NCBI RefSeq assembly: GCF_037975245.1 | Contig: NC_092580.1 | Span: 14,295,001 to 14,359,000 of the forward strand | DNA length: 64,000 nt | From: Apostichopus japonicus | Taxonomy: Eukaryota > Echinodermata > Holothuroidea > Aspidochirotida > Stichopodidae | Direction: 5' to 3' | In this document: in pieces, positions 49,375-61,508 of the stretch | Position numbering within the stretch: the first letter of the stretch is position 1 | How the letters are laid out: the number at the start of each line of letters is the position of its first letter | The notes under the pieces: model-generated | The model's database searches: none | What the model saw: only the letters and a program-made list of their open reading frames with translations | What the model was told of the DNA's origin: nothing | Translations under genes and position numbers: made by a program

Positions 49375-49664
49375 TGCTGTACAGTATGTACTGACTGTAC
49401 ACTAATGTCTAATTACCGAAGGTAGCAAGCTATGTGTGTATTTTCTGGGATCAATAGTGGTGTCTAACACTTCTGTTACACCTCATTCGAAACTAGGTCA
49501 GAATACCGGCATTAGACGTTTCTTTTTGCTGTATGTACTGACTGTACACTAGTGTAATAACCGAAGGTAGCAAGCTATGTGCGTATTTTCTGGGATCAAT
49601 GGTGGTGTCTAACACTTCTGTTACACCTCATGTCAGATTACCGGCATTAGACGTTTCTTTTTGC
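49375..49664 (+). repeat. Tandem duplication of about 145 bp
   Basis: 49,375-49,527 and 49,528-49,664 share GTATGTACTGACTGTACACTA, CCGAAGGTAGCAAGCTATGTG, GGTGTCTAACACTTCTG and ACCGGCATTAGACGTTTC with few changes; copy 2 lacks about 15 bp. Confidence 0.9.
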
Positions 49665-49974
49665 GCGAGTCTTCACACCCTTAAAGTGATAGTAGTAGTC
49701 ATGATAGACTTAGCACATGGACGAGGTGTAAGGTGAGCTCCCTTGAGCAACACAGTTAAGACTCTATAGGAAACCATCAATAGACTCTTATTGGTTTTCA
49801 TAACCAATAGCACTAGTGTATGTTTATAAATGTCAAAGTTTAACTTGTCAAATTTCCCGACCTCGTCATCTTGGATTGTCGCCTTTCATGCGATCGTTAT
49901 TAATATATAAAATTGCAATTTAATGAACTTTATATGATAGAATTATTATACCTGTAGATGTGGTAATTGATAAT

Positions 49975-49975
49975 A

Positions 49976-50006
<31 letters not shown>

Positions 50007-51110
50007 GAGACTTATAAAGCGCCAAATCAGTAAACAAAAGGTACTGCTCAAAGCGCTTTACAAAGAAAGTAAATTAATTTACAAAAGAACAAGTGAAAAA
50101 ATGGGTCTTAAGCAGACTTTTGAAAGTAGAAAGTTTATAGCATGTTCGAATGTGATCTGGTAACTTGTTCCAGAGATAAGACCCAGAGTATTGGAAGCTT
50201 CTGTAACCATAGTTCTTCAATCATGGTTTTGGAACAGTTAAAAACAGTTTGTTGGAGGAACAAAGTGTGCGAGTTGGAGTATATGGCAAGAGAAGTTGTG
50301 ACAGGTACACAGGCCGTTCAAGATGATGAGCACAGAAGGTGAGAAGTATTTTATACTGGATTCTGTAGCTGATAGGTAGCCAATGAAGTTCCTTCAGAAG
50401 TTGGGTGGTGCGGCACTTTCTTCCTTTCCTTTTCACAATACGGGCAGCGGTGTTTTGGATCTTTTGGAGTTTCTTGATGGTCGAATCAGGAAGGCCAAAT
50501 AAAAGTGAATTAAGAAAATCAAGCTTTGATGTCACAAACGCAGGGACCAGTATCTCGCAAGTCTTATTATCGAGGTAATTCCTCATCAAACTGATTTTCC
50601 TAAGTTGCCAATTTGCAGAACGACAGAGATTAGTAACGTGATTTTCAAGTGACATGGTCTGGTCAAAATATGCACCAAGGTTTCTAACAGTTGAGGAGAT
50701 ATTAATAGAGTCTTTACCAACAGTAAGTGGTGGAAAATTAGGTGTAACTTCAGAGAAACGTGATCGAAAAACAATAAACTCTGTTTTATCACAGTTTAGT
50801 TTCAACTGATTAGTTGTAAGCCAAGCGTTTACAGCACTTATACAGGTTTCCATTTTATGAAAAGCATTTGGCACATCATCCTTATCGAAAGCAAGAAGTA
50901 ATTGAGTATCATCCGCATAATGATGGAAATGAACACCATGGTGCCGAATAATATCACTCAACTCTGCAAGATATAAAGAAAAAAGAACAGGTCCAAGTAC
51001 AGAGCCCTGTGGAACACCAGTAACTAATGGACGAGGAGATGAGAGAACATCTTCAAATAACCTGATAGCAAATAGTTTTGAACTGAGAAACTAATCAGAT
51101 ATTTCTGTCT
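49975..51110 (-). mobile_element. 5'-truncated CR1/L2-like LINE
   Basis: A minus-strand non-LTR retrotransposon fragment: reverse-transcriptase coding sequence, a 3' tail with CTTTGTAAAGCGCTTTGAGC and GGCGCTTTATAAG (50,010-50,065), then (ATT)n ending near 49,975. The tail architecture is that of CR1/L2-type LINEs. The 5' part, including the endonuclease and half of the reverse transcriptase, is missing; sequence beyond about 51,110 is unrelated, as expected of a truncated insertion. Confidence 0.85.
50221..51100 (-). pseudogene. LINE reverse transcriptase fragment (YADDTQL)
   Basis: Reading leftward from about 51,080, the frame gives FLSSKLFAIRLFEDVLSSPR then TGVPQGSVLGPVLFSLYL and HYADDTQLLLAF, followed by LKLNCDKTEFIVF, VRNLGAYFD and a C-terminal domain with LKELHWLPISYRIQYKI, ending near 50,221. 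VPQGSVLGP is the RT block 4 region and YADD the catalytic site (two Asp), as in CR1/L2 and related LINEs. A TAG in the same frame sits just upstream of FLSSK (about 51,091). The 246-codon part from 50,961 to 50,221 is uninterrupted, suggesting a fairly recent insertion. Confidence 0.9.
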
Positions 51111-52693
51111 TAAAAAAAGAAGCATATTCTAGATCTTGGGGGAAAAAAAAAAAAATTGGTTTCAATATAAACTAAGTAAAATCCTTTTATTAGTTTGAGA
51201 ACGTATGACCTTTATAACGGTAGTTTTTTCTAGTATACATATATTTATATAGGCCTACACACACACACACCTAGATAGTTTCATATATATATATATATAA
51301 CTATATATATGGAACAATCTAGGTATAACTGTTGTCATGCAGTGAGATATACAAACAGGGCACATGGTTTATACAAACGTAATTAAGTTTTGTTGGCCTA
51401 GCTACCGTGGTGCATATCATATAGTGTTATTACAGTATGTTTGTATATAGTCACTTACGTCATTTGACAAGATCATAACAAGGAACTAACAGATTCTATT
51501 AAATATTGTTATACTGTATGATTGTACAGTTGTGTTTGGTATACAGTACAGTACTATTACTGTGCCTTTTTCCCCCTGTCCAGTCCTCCATAGTCTAGTC
51601 TTTTTTCAGGTGTATTCACAGTTTATGCATTGAATATATACTGTATGCATCCTGATTGTCTTCAAATCCTGGATACTAGATAAAAAATGGGATATTTATT
51701 TCACGATTAGAATATTTTGTAGTGTCTGACATTGTTTGCCACACGAAAACGAAACTACTGATTATTTTTTTCTTAAAACTGTGATTATGCGGTTTGTCGA
51801 TTTGATTGTGTGTCTGCTTAATTCTTCTTTGTGTTTCTCGTCCTCTTCACTCAAATGCGTTCCAATTTGGTCAATATCTGTACTAGCAATCGTATGAAAT
51901 CTAAAGGGAAATGCTCTGGTAATTTATGCTCTTCATTATACAGATACCTTTCATTCAATTCAACCACTTCCCCATGATACAACGGTATGTATGTTTTTGA
52001 GGGGGCTCGGCAGCTGTTCTGAATAAGAAGGGACAACGTGTGCTATAAAATGGCCCTTACAGATAATATTCAACACCAAGCACCCTCCAATATGTAATTG
52101 TTGGACCTATATACAGTATATACCCATGCTCGCTGACTTGAAACACTTTTGTTGTGAATAATCAATTGTATTACATTCCCTCATTGTTTTAATAATTATG
52201 ACTTAATTATTTTGTAAAGTTTTGTCTTTCAGCATATTTACTTCACTCCTTCATTGCCTGTTTCCTACAGTATACACACATATAGGCCTATGCACTCCAA
52301 TCCACCGTACCTATAATAACCTATAATAACTGGTATCATTCTTGCACTAGCCGTGCCCCTCAAAGACCCTCCCTGTGTCATTGTAACCCTTGTCCAAGTT
52401 CCAAATCTACTATTCCAATGTGTATAACAACCATTTTTTGGGTCTGGATTTTCATCCATCTGGAGCAAACATAGCTCAGAGGTTTTTGTGGTTTTGTATG
52501 TAGCATGAATACTACGGTAAACTTGACTTGTCATTAAATTTAAACATACCCTCATCCCTCTGTCTATCTTGACATCTGCCTATTTAGGTTTCAGATCATC
52601 CAGATCAAAAGTTACCCGATTGTATCTGGTTTTATTTAGTTGAATTTAACGCAAAAGAGTTCACACCGTGAAGTAAAAACAAGTCATTAACCT
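51111..52693 (+). other. Phosphatase intron 6, no gene seen
   Basis: Contains an A-run (51,144-51,155), a (TA)n tract (51,283-51,308) and otherwise AT-rich sequence. CATTCTTGCACTAGCCGTGC at 52,336 resembles CATTCTTGCACTGCATGC at 60,047 in intron 9, so a short dispersed repeat is likely. Confidence 0.6.
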
Positions 52694-52697
52694 TTAA

Positions 52698-53509
52698 AGC
52701 AGCATTTTGCTTCTTTTTCTATGATTTTTCTCAACCTCACTGACTCCACTATGCCATAACGACATACATAACTAGCTTATCTATTTATATTTTACTTCAA
52801 ATGGTGGCATAAAAGTCGAAAAATTGCAACTTTCAACTTTGTTGTTCTCCAAGATATTTTCCGTTGGGAACCCAATAAACCTCGCCCATAATATGAATAT
52901 TTAAACACTACGAACGTCATTGACAGATACGTAATATAACACCACGCTTGATTTGTGTACAGTCTATATGGCAGTTGTACCAGAGAGTTGCATAACAACT
53001 CCCTGGTTGTACCAACGCAAAGTCTTGAATCTATTTTATGCAACGGCTCATAACTAAACCTGCATCTCTGATTGGTTGAATTCAAACTAGTGGGTTTGGG
53101 AACTGAATGCGATTAATTTTGTATGTGGAATACTCGCCAATTAACGTTTTTGGCAGGGAAAAACTTGGCTAATATCTTAATTTGCTGTTTTGTGATTTGA
53201 TGTATGTAAAAAACTCGATGGACATGTCAAAAAAGTAGAAAACGGCGACCAAACACAAAATGCTCATGAATAAACATACTATTCACTGATTGGTGGAATT
53301 CAAACTAGTGGATTTGGAGATATGAAAACTTTGTCGAGGACACTTTTACTCGTTATCGACATAAATCGTTAATTACTCGCTAATTAACGCTCTTGGCAGG
53401 GTGAAACTTGGATGGTATCTTAGTTTGCTGTTTTATGATTGATACATCTAAAAAAATCGACGCACATGTTAAAAAGGTGGAAAAAAGCGACCCAACGCAA
53501 AATGCTGCT
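52698..53509. mobile_element. 812-bp MITE with TTAA target duplication
   Basis: The ends AGCAGCATTTTGC (52,698-52,710) and GCAAAATGCTGCT (53,497-53,509) are inverted and flanked by TTAA on both sides (52,694-52,697 and 53,510-53,513). TTAA duplications are typical of piggyBac- and Kolobok-type transposons. The right half is an internal direct repeat of about 220-250 bp (TTCAAACTAGTGG at 53,084 and 53,309, AATTAACG and GGCAGGG in both). No transposase, so non-autonomous. Confidence 0.8.
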
Positions 53510-53748
53510 TTAATACTTCAACCACCTAGCGATTACTCATATTATCTTTGACCAGTATTAAATTCTCCAGAAAAATTTCCTTCTTGGTCAACTTGGTGTA
53601 CATTATTTAAAAGCAGATTTTTAGTCTTCATGCATTCAGCTGTGTTTGACATTGAAATTTGGGAAAGGAATTTAAAAGTGGGGAACGAATGTGATACGTA
53701 TTATATTTTAAGCTATTATTATGTTATTTTCTCTTTTTTCTCTTGCAG

Positions 53749-53897
53749 GGAAACAAAGAGAAAGATTTCCACCAGTTCCATTACACCGCTTGGCCTGACC
53801 ACGGTGTTCCCGATACTGTCTCCCCGATTTTAGAACTGATACAAAAAGCCAGGAAATTGCAACCTAACGAAAAGACGCCAATAATTGTACATTGCAG
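53749..53897 (+). CDS. PTPN12: PEST-group phosphatase, exon 7 (WPD loop)
   Basis: A 149-bp exon with TTCTCTTGCAG acceptor and GTACAG donor, phase 0 in and phase 2 out. It starts GNKEKDFHQFHYTAWPDHGV, continues PDTVSPILELIQKARKLQ, and ends TPIIVHC plus two bases of the next Ser. WPDHGVP is the mobile WPD loop whose Asp is the general acid. The splice falls between the catalytic-loop His-Cys and Ser-Ala-Gly, so the P-loop is split by intron 7. Confidence 0.97.
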
Positions 53898-55399
53898 GTA
53901 CAGTCTGATGCATATGTCATTGTTAATTGAGGCCCTGAGATCATTATTTTTTTGGTATCCAGTATTTAGCCCCATTATAAAGCATTTGATCTTAACAGTG
54001 TATGGAACCTTTTTCTCATGTTTTCTCCAAAATTTATTTCCCAGACCCCAAAGTATTGTCTACATAGACCCTAAACCTGGCTGCAAAAGACGTATAACTT
54101 TTTTTTAATAACTCTAAGGTTTCTACCGTAACTATAGAGATTATTGAAAAGTTGTATGTAAAGTTATGACAATGTTACAGCAGTATCCAGTTTTACCCCT
54201 CTTCCTCCTCTCCTGGCTCCACCCCCCCCCCCCCCCGTCTCATCTCCAGTGGTATTCTGGTCACACAGTAAACTGGTCAGTGCAGTATCACCTACCACTG
54301 TAACATATTAACATATTTAGTTCCAGAATTCGTGTAGAACCTGTACGTAGGCCTCGTCAAATCAAGTGCTAAAACTTCTAGTTTTCATACAATTTATTGA
54401 AGAACTGTACATATGTCTTCTAGACCATCTGTCCTATGCTAGATCTGAAACAGGCGACCAAGTCTTCCCTTCAGATGTGTACTAGAGACATCTATTCCAT
54501 CGCCCTCCATCAGTGCAAGTTCTATGACCATATATGGAGACACCCACGCTGTATATAAATTATTCATAATTGAATAACTTGATTTGGCTGTATGGAACAT
54601 ATTTATGTTTGACGCTAGAAGAAGTTTCATTTTCATTGTCGCAGAATACAAAGGGTTACTTATTACCAATCTCTGCATTGTCTTCTTCCCTCCCCCCCAC
54701 CCCCCAGTATTAGGTATATATACGCAAACAGTATTGTATTACATGGGTCAATGAATAGTACATCAGTACTGTACATCTGGTATGCTGTAGTGCAAAGCGT
54801 CTTGCATGATGTATGTTACATCATGAACCTTACAGGATATAAAAATACTTCCTACTAACGTTTCTCCACCCCATCTATCACATTTACTCAGTCTCTCCTC
54901 TCTGCAGGTTTTTTGTTTGGTATGTCAACTCTTTATGATAGATGAGACTTTCCTTTTGTGGGAAAAACTGTTTGTTGTTACTTGAACATGTTTGGCTGTA
55001 AATTTGTAGGTTGCCAATTAAAATAAAAAAGAAGAACAATATTTGTAACGGTGTTACAATATTTCCCTTGAATCTCGTCCACAGCTTGATTTGTTTGGGT
55101 TGTGATCCTCTGAACCTATATTTATAAAATAAATAAATACATGACTATGTTTCTTGCCCCTGTTTCCTTCCGTATAAAATGTTTCATTCAAATGCTGTAT
55201 AATGCCTGCATACATTAGACATGTGGCTACAGCCATTTCTATTATATATAATCTGTAGTGGAGAACTGAATATCTGTTGTATATAAATGCGGTTTTGGGT
55301 TGACATGTATCCAGTTTCTAGTATTTAAAGTGCAAGATTTCAATGTGACTGCACTATAAAGCACACAACCTTATTTTGTCTCATCTGTTTCCTTGATAG
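53898..55399 (+). other. Phosphatase intron 7
   Basis: 1.5 kb, AT-rich, with C-runs at 54,223-54,236 and 54,690-54,705. Nothing coding recognised. Confidence 0.85.
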
Positions 55400-55466
55400 C
55401 GCTGGATGTGGTAGGACTGGTACAATCATGGTGCTAGATTACGTCCGAGAACTCATTAAGCAAAAG
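55400..55466 (+). CDS. PTPN12: PEST-group phosphatase, exon 8 (P-loop AGCGRTG)
   Basis: A 67-bp exon, acceptor CCTTGATAG and donor GTGAGT. It completes the phosphate-binding P-loop: with exon 7, HC(S)AGCGRTG, where the Cys is the nucleophile and the Arg binds phosphate. It continues TIMVLDYVRELIKQK, aligning with AICAIDYTWNLLKAG of human PTPN12. All catalytic residues are present, so the enzyme should be active. Confidence 0.97.
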
Positions 55467-56413
55467 GTGAGTTATAACATAAACCACTTACACAATGTAC
55501 TCTGAGAGCACTCAACACACAAATTGTTTAAGAACAATAGTAACATGCATTAAGTGTGCACAAGAGGTGGCGGAGTGGGGGAGGGAGGTGGGGGGGGGGA
55601 GTGTGCCACGGCTCCCCTACTTTTAAAACACTTCATTCACATCTGGCCCTCCCATCAAGATTCAGATGACTATCTAGCATTAGTCAGGGGAAAGTTGGGA
55701 GTTTCTGATTATTTATAAAATTAGCCAGGGGGAAAGTTTGGAGTTTATGATTATTTATCAAATTAGTCAGGGGAAAGTTTGGAGTTCATGATGATTTAAT
55801 AGCACATATCTTGCATTTAAAGTTACTTAATACAGTATATAGAAATATATTGTAATCTAAGTGTGACTAATAGAATGCACCATTTCACATTTTAAATATC
55901 AAGTTTCCTTTTTGCTGGAGGAGTACCACCAGGCTACCCCTACTATAGTAGCAGCTTCAATGACCCTAGTGCAGCCTCCCCTCCTCTATAAAATACTTTG
56001 CTTCTCAACCGTCCACACAAATTCAGCCCCCTACCTTAATCAGTTGGGGGAAATTTTGTATTTAGTCCCCTTCTCCCAACCCCCCCCCCCCCCTAAACCT
56101 TTGAAATCCTGTGCATCCCACTGTGTTACAAAACTAGTTTTGCCTTGATTCACCATAAACAAATATTGAAAGGTACTGCATCGATCAGCCTTTTTCCTGT
56201 TTTTCATAATTCATTAGTACAGCAGTTGTGACAATATAAACTTTTGTTCATCCTTTGTAATATTGAAGAAAGCTCTGCTCAACTTATAAAAAAAGAAGGA
56301 CAGAAGTAAGATTAATATTTTCAATTTTTGCTCCATGAGTGTCTTAAGGCTCTTTTAAGTTGCCTAAGAAACAACAAAAATCTCATCCTAAAATAAAAAA
56401 AATTCAGGTTTTT
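55467..56413 (+). other. Phosphatase intron 8, part before the AGGTCA-rich element
   Basis: Contains a three-copy repeat of about 62 bp (55,679-55,797: ATTAGTCAGGGGAAAGTT...GAGTTTATGATTATTTAT), G-rich (55,569-55,600) and C-rich (56,082-56,093) runs. No exon. Confidence 0.75.
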
Positions 56414-59047
56414 GGTTCCTTGCTTTAGCAAAAGGAACCTATGCAGTCAGGTTGGCGTGTGTGTGTATGTATGTATGTATGTATGTATGTGTGTGTGTGT
56501 GTCTGTGACACTTGCTTGGGTACGCTCTATCTCAATAAGGGAATGTTGGATTGAGGCCAAACTTGGACTATAGATCCGCCATATGGAGAAGGTGTGCCCT
56601 ATTGTTTCTGGTGCCGACAAAGGTCACCAAAGGTCAGTTATGGTCCAAAAACCGAAAATATTAAAACTGCAATAACTCCCAGTGCCAATGTGCGACAAGA
56701 TTGATATTTTGGGACAAGTTGTGAACTGGTTAGGGGAGCATTTTCAAACTTAACGGTCATGTGATCCGAGGTCACCAAAGGTCAATTAATGATAAAAAAC
56801 TAGTATTTTTGCGATAACTTGAGAACGAAATGTCCGTTAGGGTTGGGAGTTGCTTCAATGTTATCCAATTGTCGACCCGCATCTGGGTGACCCTTGACCT
56901 CAATTTGACCTCTGGTGACCTTTACATGTTTTTGGGGATTTTTACAGTTTTGATGCTATTTTCAGATGTCAAAGGTACCTTCTGATCATAAATGTCATCA
57001 GGTTGACCCCGTGTGACCTTTATGTGCAAAGTTATATGGGGTCAAAGTTTTTCGGTCAGAGTTAGGATGGTTGTACAGACTTGTCGTTTTGTTTTTTGGA
57101 ATCAGGAGATTAAACTACATCTGAAACCAAGGTCAAAAGGTCAAAGGTCACATTAGAAAAAATGTGCTTATTTTGGGAGGAAACGAGCAAAAAAGAAAAT
57201 GTTTGGTTTTGATGCTAGATTTGGATATCAAAGGTACCTTCCGATCAAAAATATCAATTGGTTGACACCCGTGTGACCTTCGTGTGCGAAGTTATACGAG
57301 GTCAAAGTTAATTTTCAGACATTTAATGCAACAACTCCCAGTTCCAAGGTGTGACATGGTTGATATTTTCAGACAAGTTGCAAATGGTATAGGGGAATAT
57401 TTTCAAACTTAACGGTCATGTGATCCGAGGTCACCAAAGGTCAATTAATGTTAAAAAACTAGTATTTTGGGGGTAGCAAATGGGCAAAGAAAAAAATGTT
57501 TGAATTTGTATAGTTTGATGCTCTAATTTAGGTCTCATCAATCAAAAATGTCAATAAGTTGACCCAAGGTGACCTTTGTATGTTAAGTTATATGAGGTCA
57601 AAGTTAATTTTCAGACATTTAGTGTAATAACTCTCAGTACCAAGGTGTTACCCAGTTGATATTTTGAGACAAGTTGCAAATGGTATAGGGGAATATTTGC
57701 AAACTTAACGGTCATGTGATCCGAGGTCACCAAAGGTCAATTAATGATAAAAAACTAGTATTTTTGCGATAACTTGAAAACAATTTGTCTGTTAGGGTTG
57801 GGAGTTACTTCAATGTAATCCAATTGTCGACCCGCATCTGGGTGACCCTTGACCTCAATTTGACCTCTGGTGACCTTTTCGTGTTTTGTGGATTTTTACA
57901 GTTTCGATGCTATTTTCAGATGTTAAAAGTACCTTCTGATCATAAATGTCAATGGGTTGACCCCCGTGTGACCTTCGTGTGTGAAGTTATATGAGGTCAA
58001 AGTTAATTTTCAGACATTTAATGCAATAACTCCCAGTTCCAAGGTGTGACAAGCTTGATATTTTTGGAGTAGTTGCAAATGGTATAGGGGAATATTTTCC
58101 AACATAACGGTCATGTGATACAAGGTCACCAAAGGTCAATTAATGTTAAAACAAACTAGTATTTTTGCGATAACTTGAAAACAAATTGTCTGTTAGGGTT
58201 GGGAGTTGCTTCAATGTAATCCATTTGTCGACCCGCATCTGGGTGACCCCTTGACCTTAATTTGACCTCTGGTGACCTTTTCGTGTTTTGTGGATTTTTA
58301 CAGTTTCGATGCTATTTTCAGATGTTAAAGGTACCTTCTGATCATAAATGTCAATGGGTTGACCCCCGTGTGACCTTCGTGTGCGAAGTTATATGACGTC
58401 AAAGTTAATTTTCACACATTTAATGCAATAACTCCCAGTGACAAGGTTGATTTTTTTGGACAAGTTGCAAATGGTATAGGGGAATATTTTCAAACTTAAT
58501 GGTCATGTGATCCAACGTCACCAAAGGTCAGCTAATGTTAAAAAAGTAGTATTTTGGGGGGAGAAAATGGGCAAAGAAAAAATTGTTTGAATTTTGACAG
58601 TCAGGCTCTATTTAGGTCTCACCGATCAAAAATGTCAAATGGTTGACCTCCGGGTGACCTTTGTGTGTGAAGTTATGTATACAAGTTCAAAGTTAATTTT
58701 TTGACATTTAATGCAATTAAATCTCAATGCCAAGGTGTGACATGGTTGATATTTTGGGACAAGTTGTGAATGGGGTGGTGGAACATTTTGAAACTTAAAG
58801 GTCATGTCATCTGAGGTCACCAATGTTATCATATCTGTTGACACGCTTGTAGGTCTCTTATACTTCTTACATTTTCGACGCCATATTTAGATCTCAAAAG
58901 TGCCTTTTGATCAAAAATCTGATCATATTTTGGCTATAGTGTTGGTTACTTTATGGGAACATGTAGGACCACAATTACTTGGACTATTTGAGCCCAATCT
59001 TGCTTGATAATATTATGTGTATTGTCATATACCCCAAGCAAGGAACC
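56414..59047 (+). mobile_element. 2.6-kb repeat element with AGGTCA half-sites
   Basis: The ends are inverted (GGTTCCTTGCT at 56,414-56,424 and AGCAAGGAACC at 59,037-59,047). The interior is a degenerate tandem array: GGTCATGTGATCCGAGGTCA and close variants recur near 56,755, 57,413, 57,709, 58,109 and 58,500, together with CAATAACTCCCAGT and TGGTATAGGGGAATATTT. A (TG)n/(TATG)n tract lies at 56,456-56,505. There is no long open frame, so no protein product. The call as a mobile element rests on the inverted ends and repetitive interior; the superfamily is unknown. Confidence 0.65.
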
Positions 59048-59827
59048 ACAGTGCCCTTGGGCTCTTGTTATTAATATACTGAAGCTGTTTTCATAAAAAA
59101 TTTCACACGGTACATGGAATCGTTGGGTGTGGTCGTTATTAAGAAATGACCTATTGAAAGCCTCTTCCCCACTTTAACTTCTTTCTGTGTGGGGTAATAC
59201 AGACGGACTCCTACGCCCTCCCTCCTACCTCCCTCCTTCATTTCTTAGAAGTTGTTTCACTTCAGTGAGGTTGTACAGATCCAAGTTGTAATAATTTCAG
59301 ACTGTTTATAAAAATAAATTTCCTTTAAATAAGTTATGTTCAGTTGTATCTTCTGTGTATCTTCTGCTGTTAAAGCCCTGGATTTTTGTCCCTACTCTCT
59401 CTGTTAATTTCATCTCACAGTTTTCTTATATCTTTGTACTATCATTGAGAATACTTTGACAGGACCGTTATGTCAAATTGTGGAGAAAATACTGCTACAA
59501 ATGAAACGATAAGTAAATTGCCGTAGACAATTGTTTATTTTTGTGCACTTGCTATTTAATACAGTTCACGTTTCTCTTTCATTGTTGCTCGTTCCTAGGT
59601 TGTTTAAAATGTTGAAAACATTTATCCAACTCTTTCACTTTCTCCTGTTTGTCCAGTTATCCATTTCTGTTTTAATCTGCCTGGTCAGATCGTCTTAGAT
59701 TCCATTCGAATCTTCTCGTCTCTGTTTCACTAGGCATGTATTTTGGAGGATAAAAGGTTCCATAATTTGAGTATTGAATTTTAAATCCTTTTTCTTTTCT
59801 CTCCTCTTTTGATTTTTATATTCATAG
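59048..59827 (+). other. Phosphatase intron 8, end part
   Basis: AT-rich sequence after the AGGTCA-rich element, running to the TTCATAG acceptor of exon 9. No exon or repeat recognised. Confidence 0.75.
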
Positions 59828-59905
59828 GAAATTCCAGCCGATTTTTCTCTGTTTAACATAATCATGGATATGAGGAAACAAAGGCCAGCTATAGTTCAAT
59901 CCAAG
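59828..59905 (+). CDS. PTPN12: PEST-group phosphatase, exon 9 (Q-loop)
   Basis: A 78-bp exon, acceptor TTCATAG and donor GTCAGC, phase 0-0, coding EIPADFSLFNIIMDMRKQRP then AIVQSK. It aligns with KIPEEFNVFNLIQEMRTQRHSAVQTK of human PTPN12. QRPAIVQ with the following QYEFVH in exon 10 forms the Q-loop that positions water for hydrolysis of the phosphoenzyme. Confidence 0.96.
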
Positions 59906-61172
59906 GTCAGCAATTGTTATTCGTCACATTTAAGGGTTAACCACGGTGGAAGAAGGGGAACATGTTTAGTTTACTCCCATTCTTCTCCTACCCTGTCTCG
60001 TATGTATAATACGCACTCCGGGCTATCATGCCTAAAAACCGGTAACATTCTTGCACTGCATGCCCCTCCATGAGCCTCTAGGGCCATCATCACCCTCTTC
60101 GTTTCGACTAGGAATCGTGACAAAATAGTGATTAATAATTTACTAAATTAGAAATAGCCAAATGGTTTGTAGACACATCTCTCGCTTAAACTGAGCGAAT
60201 CAAATTAAAAAGTAAATATTAATTTGCTGGTCAGAAGGATCCAACTACTGAAACTCTAAATACAGACACGGTTCACATTTGGATCCCTTGGTTGGGAACC
60301 ATGAACAGACATGGTTCACATGGGATCCCTTGGTTGGGAACCATGAACAGACATGGTTCACATGGGATCCCTTGGTTGGGAACCATGAACAGACGAGGTC
60401 TACATTGGGATCCCTTGGTTGGGAACCATGAACAGACGAGGTCTACATTGGGATCCCTTGGTTGGGAACCATGAGCAGACGAGGTTCTCATTATGCGTTG
60501 TGTGTTTTCCAGGGATTTGTAGTAACTATATTTATGATGGTGCTGGTGTTCCTATGAATATTTACACAACACGTTCGTGACCTTAATTAACTGAAGTAAG
60601 TGCAAGGGATTTGCTTTAGTTTATGACCTATTTTGGGAATATTTGCCAATGTGATGAAATTGCCATACTTGAAAGGTTGGTTTTATAAATCCATTGAATT
60701 GTTGAACTAATATGTCGTCATGTTGGTGAATGGAAGATAGTTCCCTCATATTTCAGATACAGTACAGTGAACTTCGGTCCATTGTGTGTACCGTAACTAT
60801 CACCCAGTTTTGTAACATCATTACCCTATAATAACACAACTGATTGTTATTAGCAAGCTAAGGAGGCTATCATTGCCAGAGAAAGGGGTCTCTGCCATTT
60901 CTCCAGTCGCACTGAAATAGTCAATATACTGTCTGCGGCTCAGCCACTGTCCAACCCGCCGCCCCCTCCCCCAGATCTTTGTACTAGGAGGGGGGGGTTG
61001 TAAAATTGAGAAATTTTAAAGTGTAAAAACTGGCCCAGCATGACATTGGTCATTCACTATAGGTTATTCTGTCGTGTGTGTAATTTCCTTTTTTGGTGTT
61101 ATACATTGAGAGTGCGATAACAGCGTGTGTATAGCTCTATTTCATGTACTTTTTCTATCATTTCGTTTCCAG
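59906..61172 (+). other. Phosphatase intron 9
   Basis: A 1.27-kb intron containing the 42-bp minisatellite at 60,281-60,486 and a G-run near 60,987-60,997. No other feature recognised. Confidence 0.85.
60281..60486 (+). repeat. 42-bp minisatellite, five copies
   Basis: The unit starts GGATCCCTTGGTTGGGAACC and continues ATGAACAGACATGGTTCACA (or GACGAGGTCTACATT). 42 is divisible by three and the unit has no stop in at least one frame per strand, so 60-72-codon repetitive frames appear on both strands. Intronic position argues against translation. Confidence 0.95.
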
Positions 61173-61298
61173 GATCAATATGAATTCGTTCATAGAGCAG
61201 TGACAGATTTATTTAAGCAGGAACTATCCAGTCTAGGATTGGACTATGGGCACAACTATGTGAATGTACAGATCGGCGTTCCTCCAGCTGCTACAAAG
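61173..61298 (+). CDS. PTPN12: PEST-group phosphatase, exon 10 (end of catalytic domain)
   Basis: A 126-bp exon, acceptor GTTTCCAG and donor GTGAGA, phase 0-0, 42 codons: DQYEFVHRAVTDLFKQELSS and on to VNVQIGVPPAATK. DQYEFVHRAVTDLF is the last helix of the phosphatase domain (EQYELVHRAIAQLF in human PTPN12). The rest begins the non-catalytic linker. Confidence 0.95.
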
Positions 61299-61508
61299 GT
61301 GAGAAACTTGTTTCATGGATTAGCTGCAGGAGCGCTGCACAGCACATCCTTTACAGATTTGGGCACCTTCCTCGCTGTAAATAAAAGATCTCAACTCCCT
61401 GTTCGGCGATCACAAGCGCAGAGGTCTGATAGTGAGCATGTGTTAATTCGCAGAGGTGCAAAATCGATTAAGCTGATCCATAATGTGTCTCGAGGTTGGG
61501 ATTCTGCT

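Noticed and set aside
53743-54108. A 121-codon frame continuing past exon 7
   Set aside because: The phosphatase similarity stops at the HC of the P-loop, and the GTACAG donor there joins in frame to AGCGRTG at 55,400.
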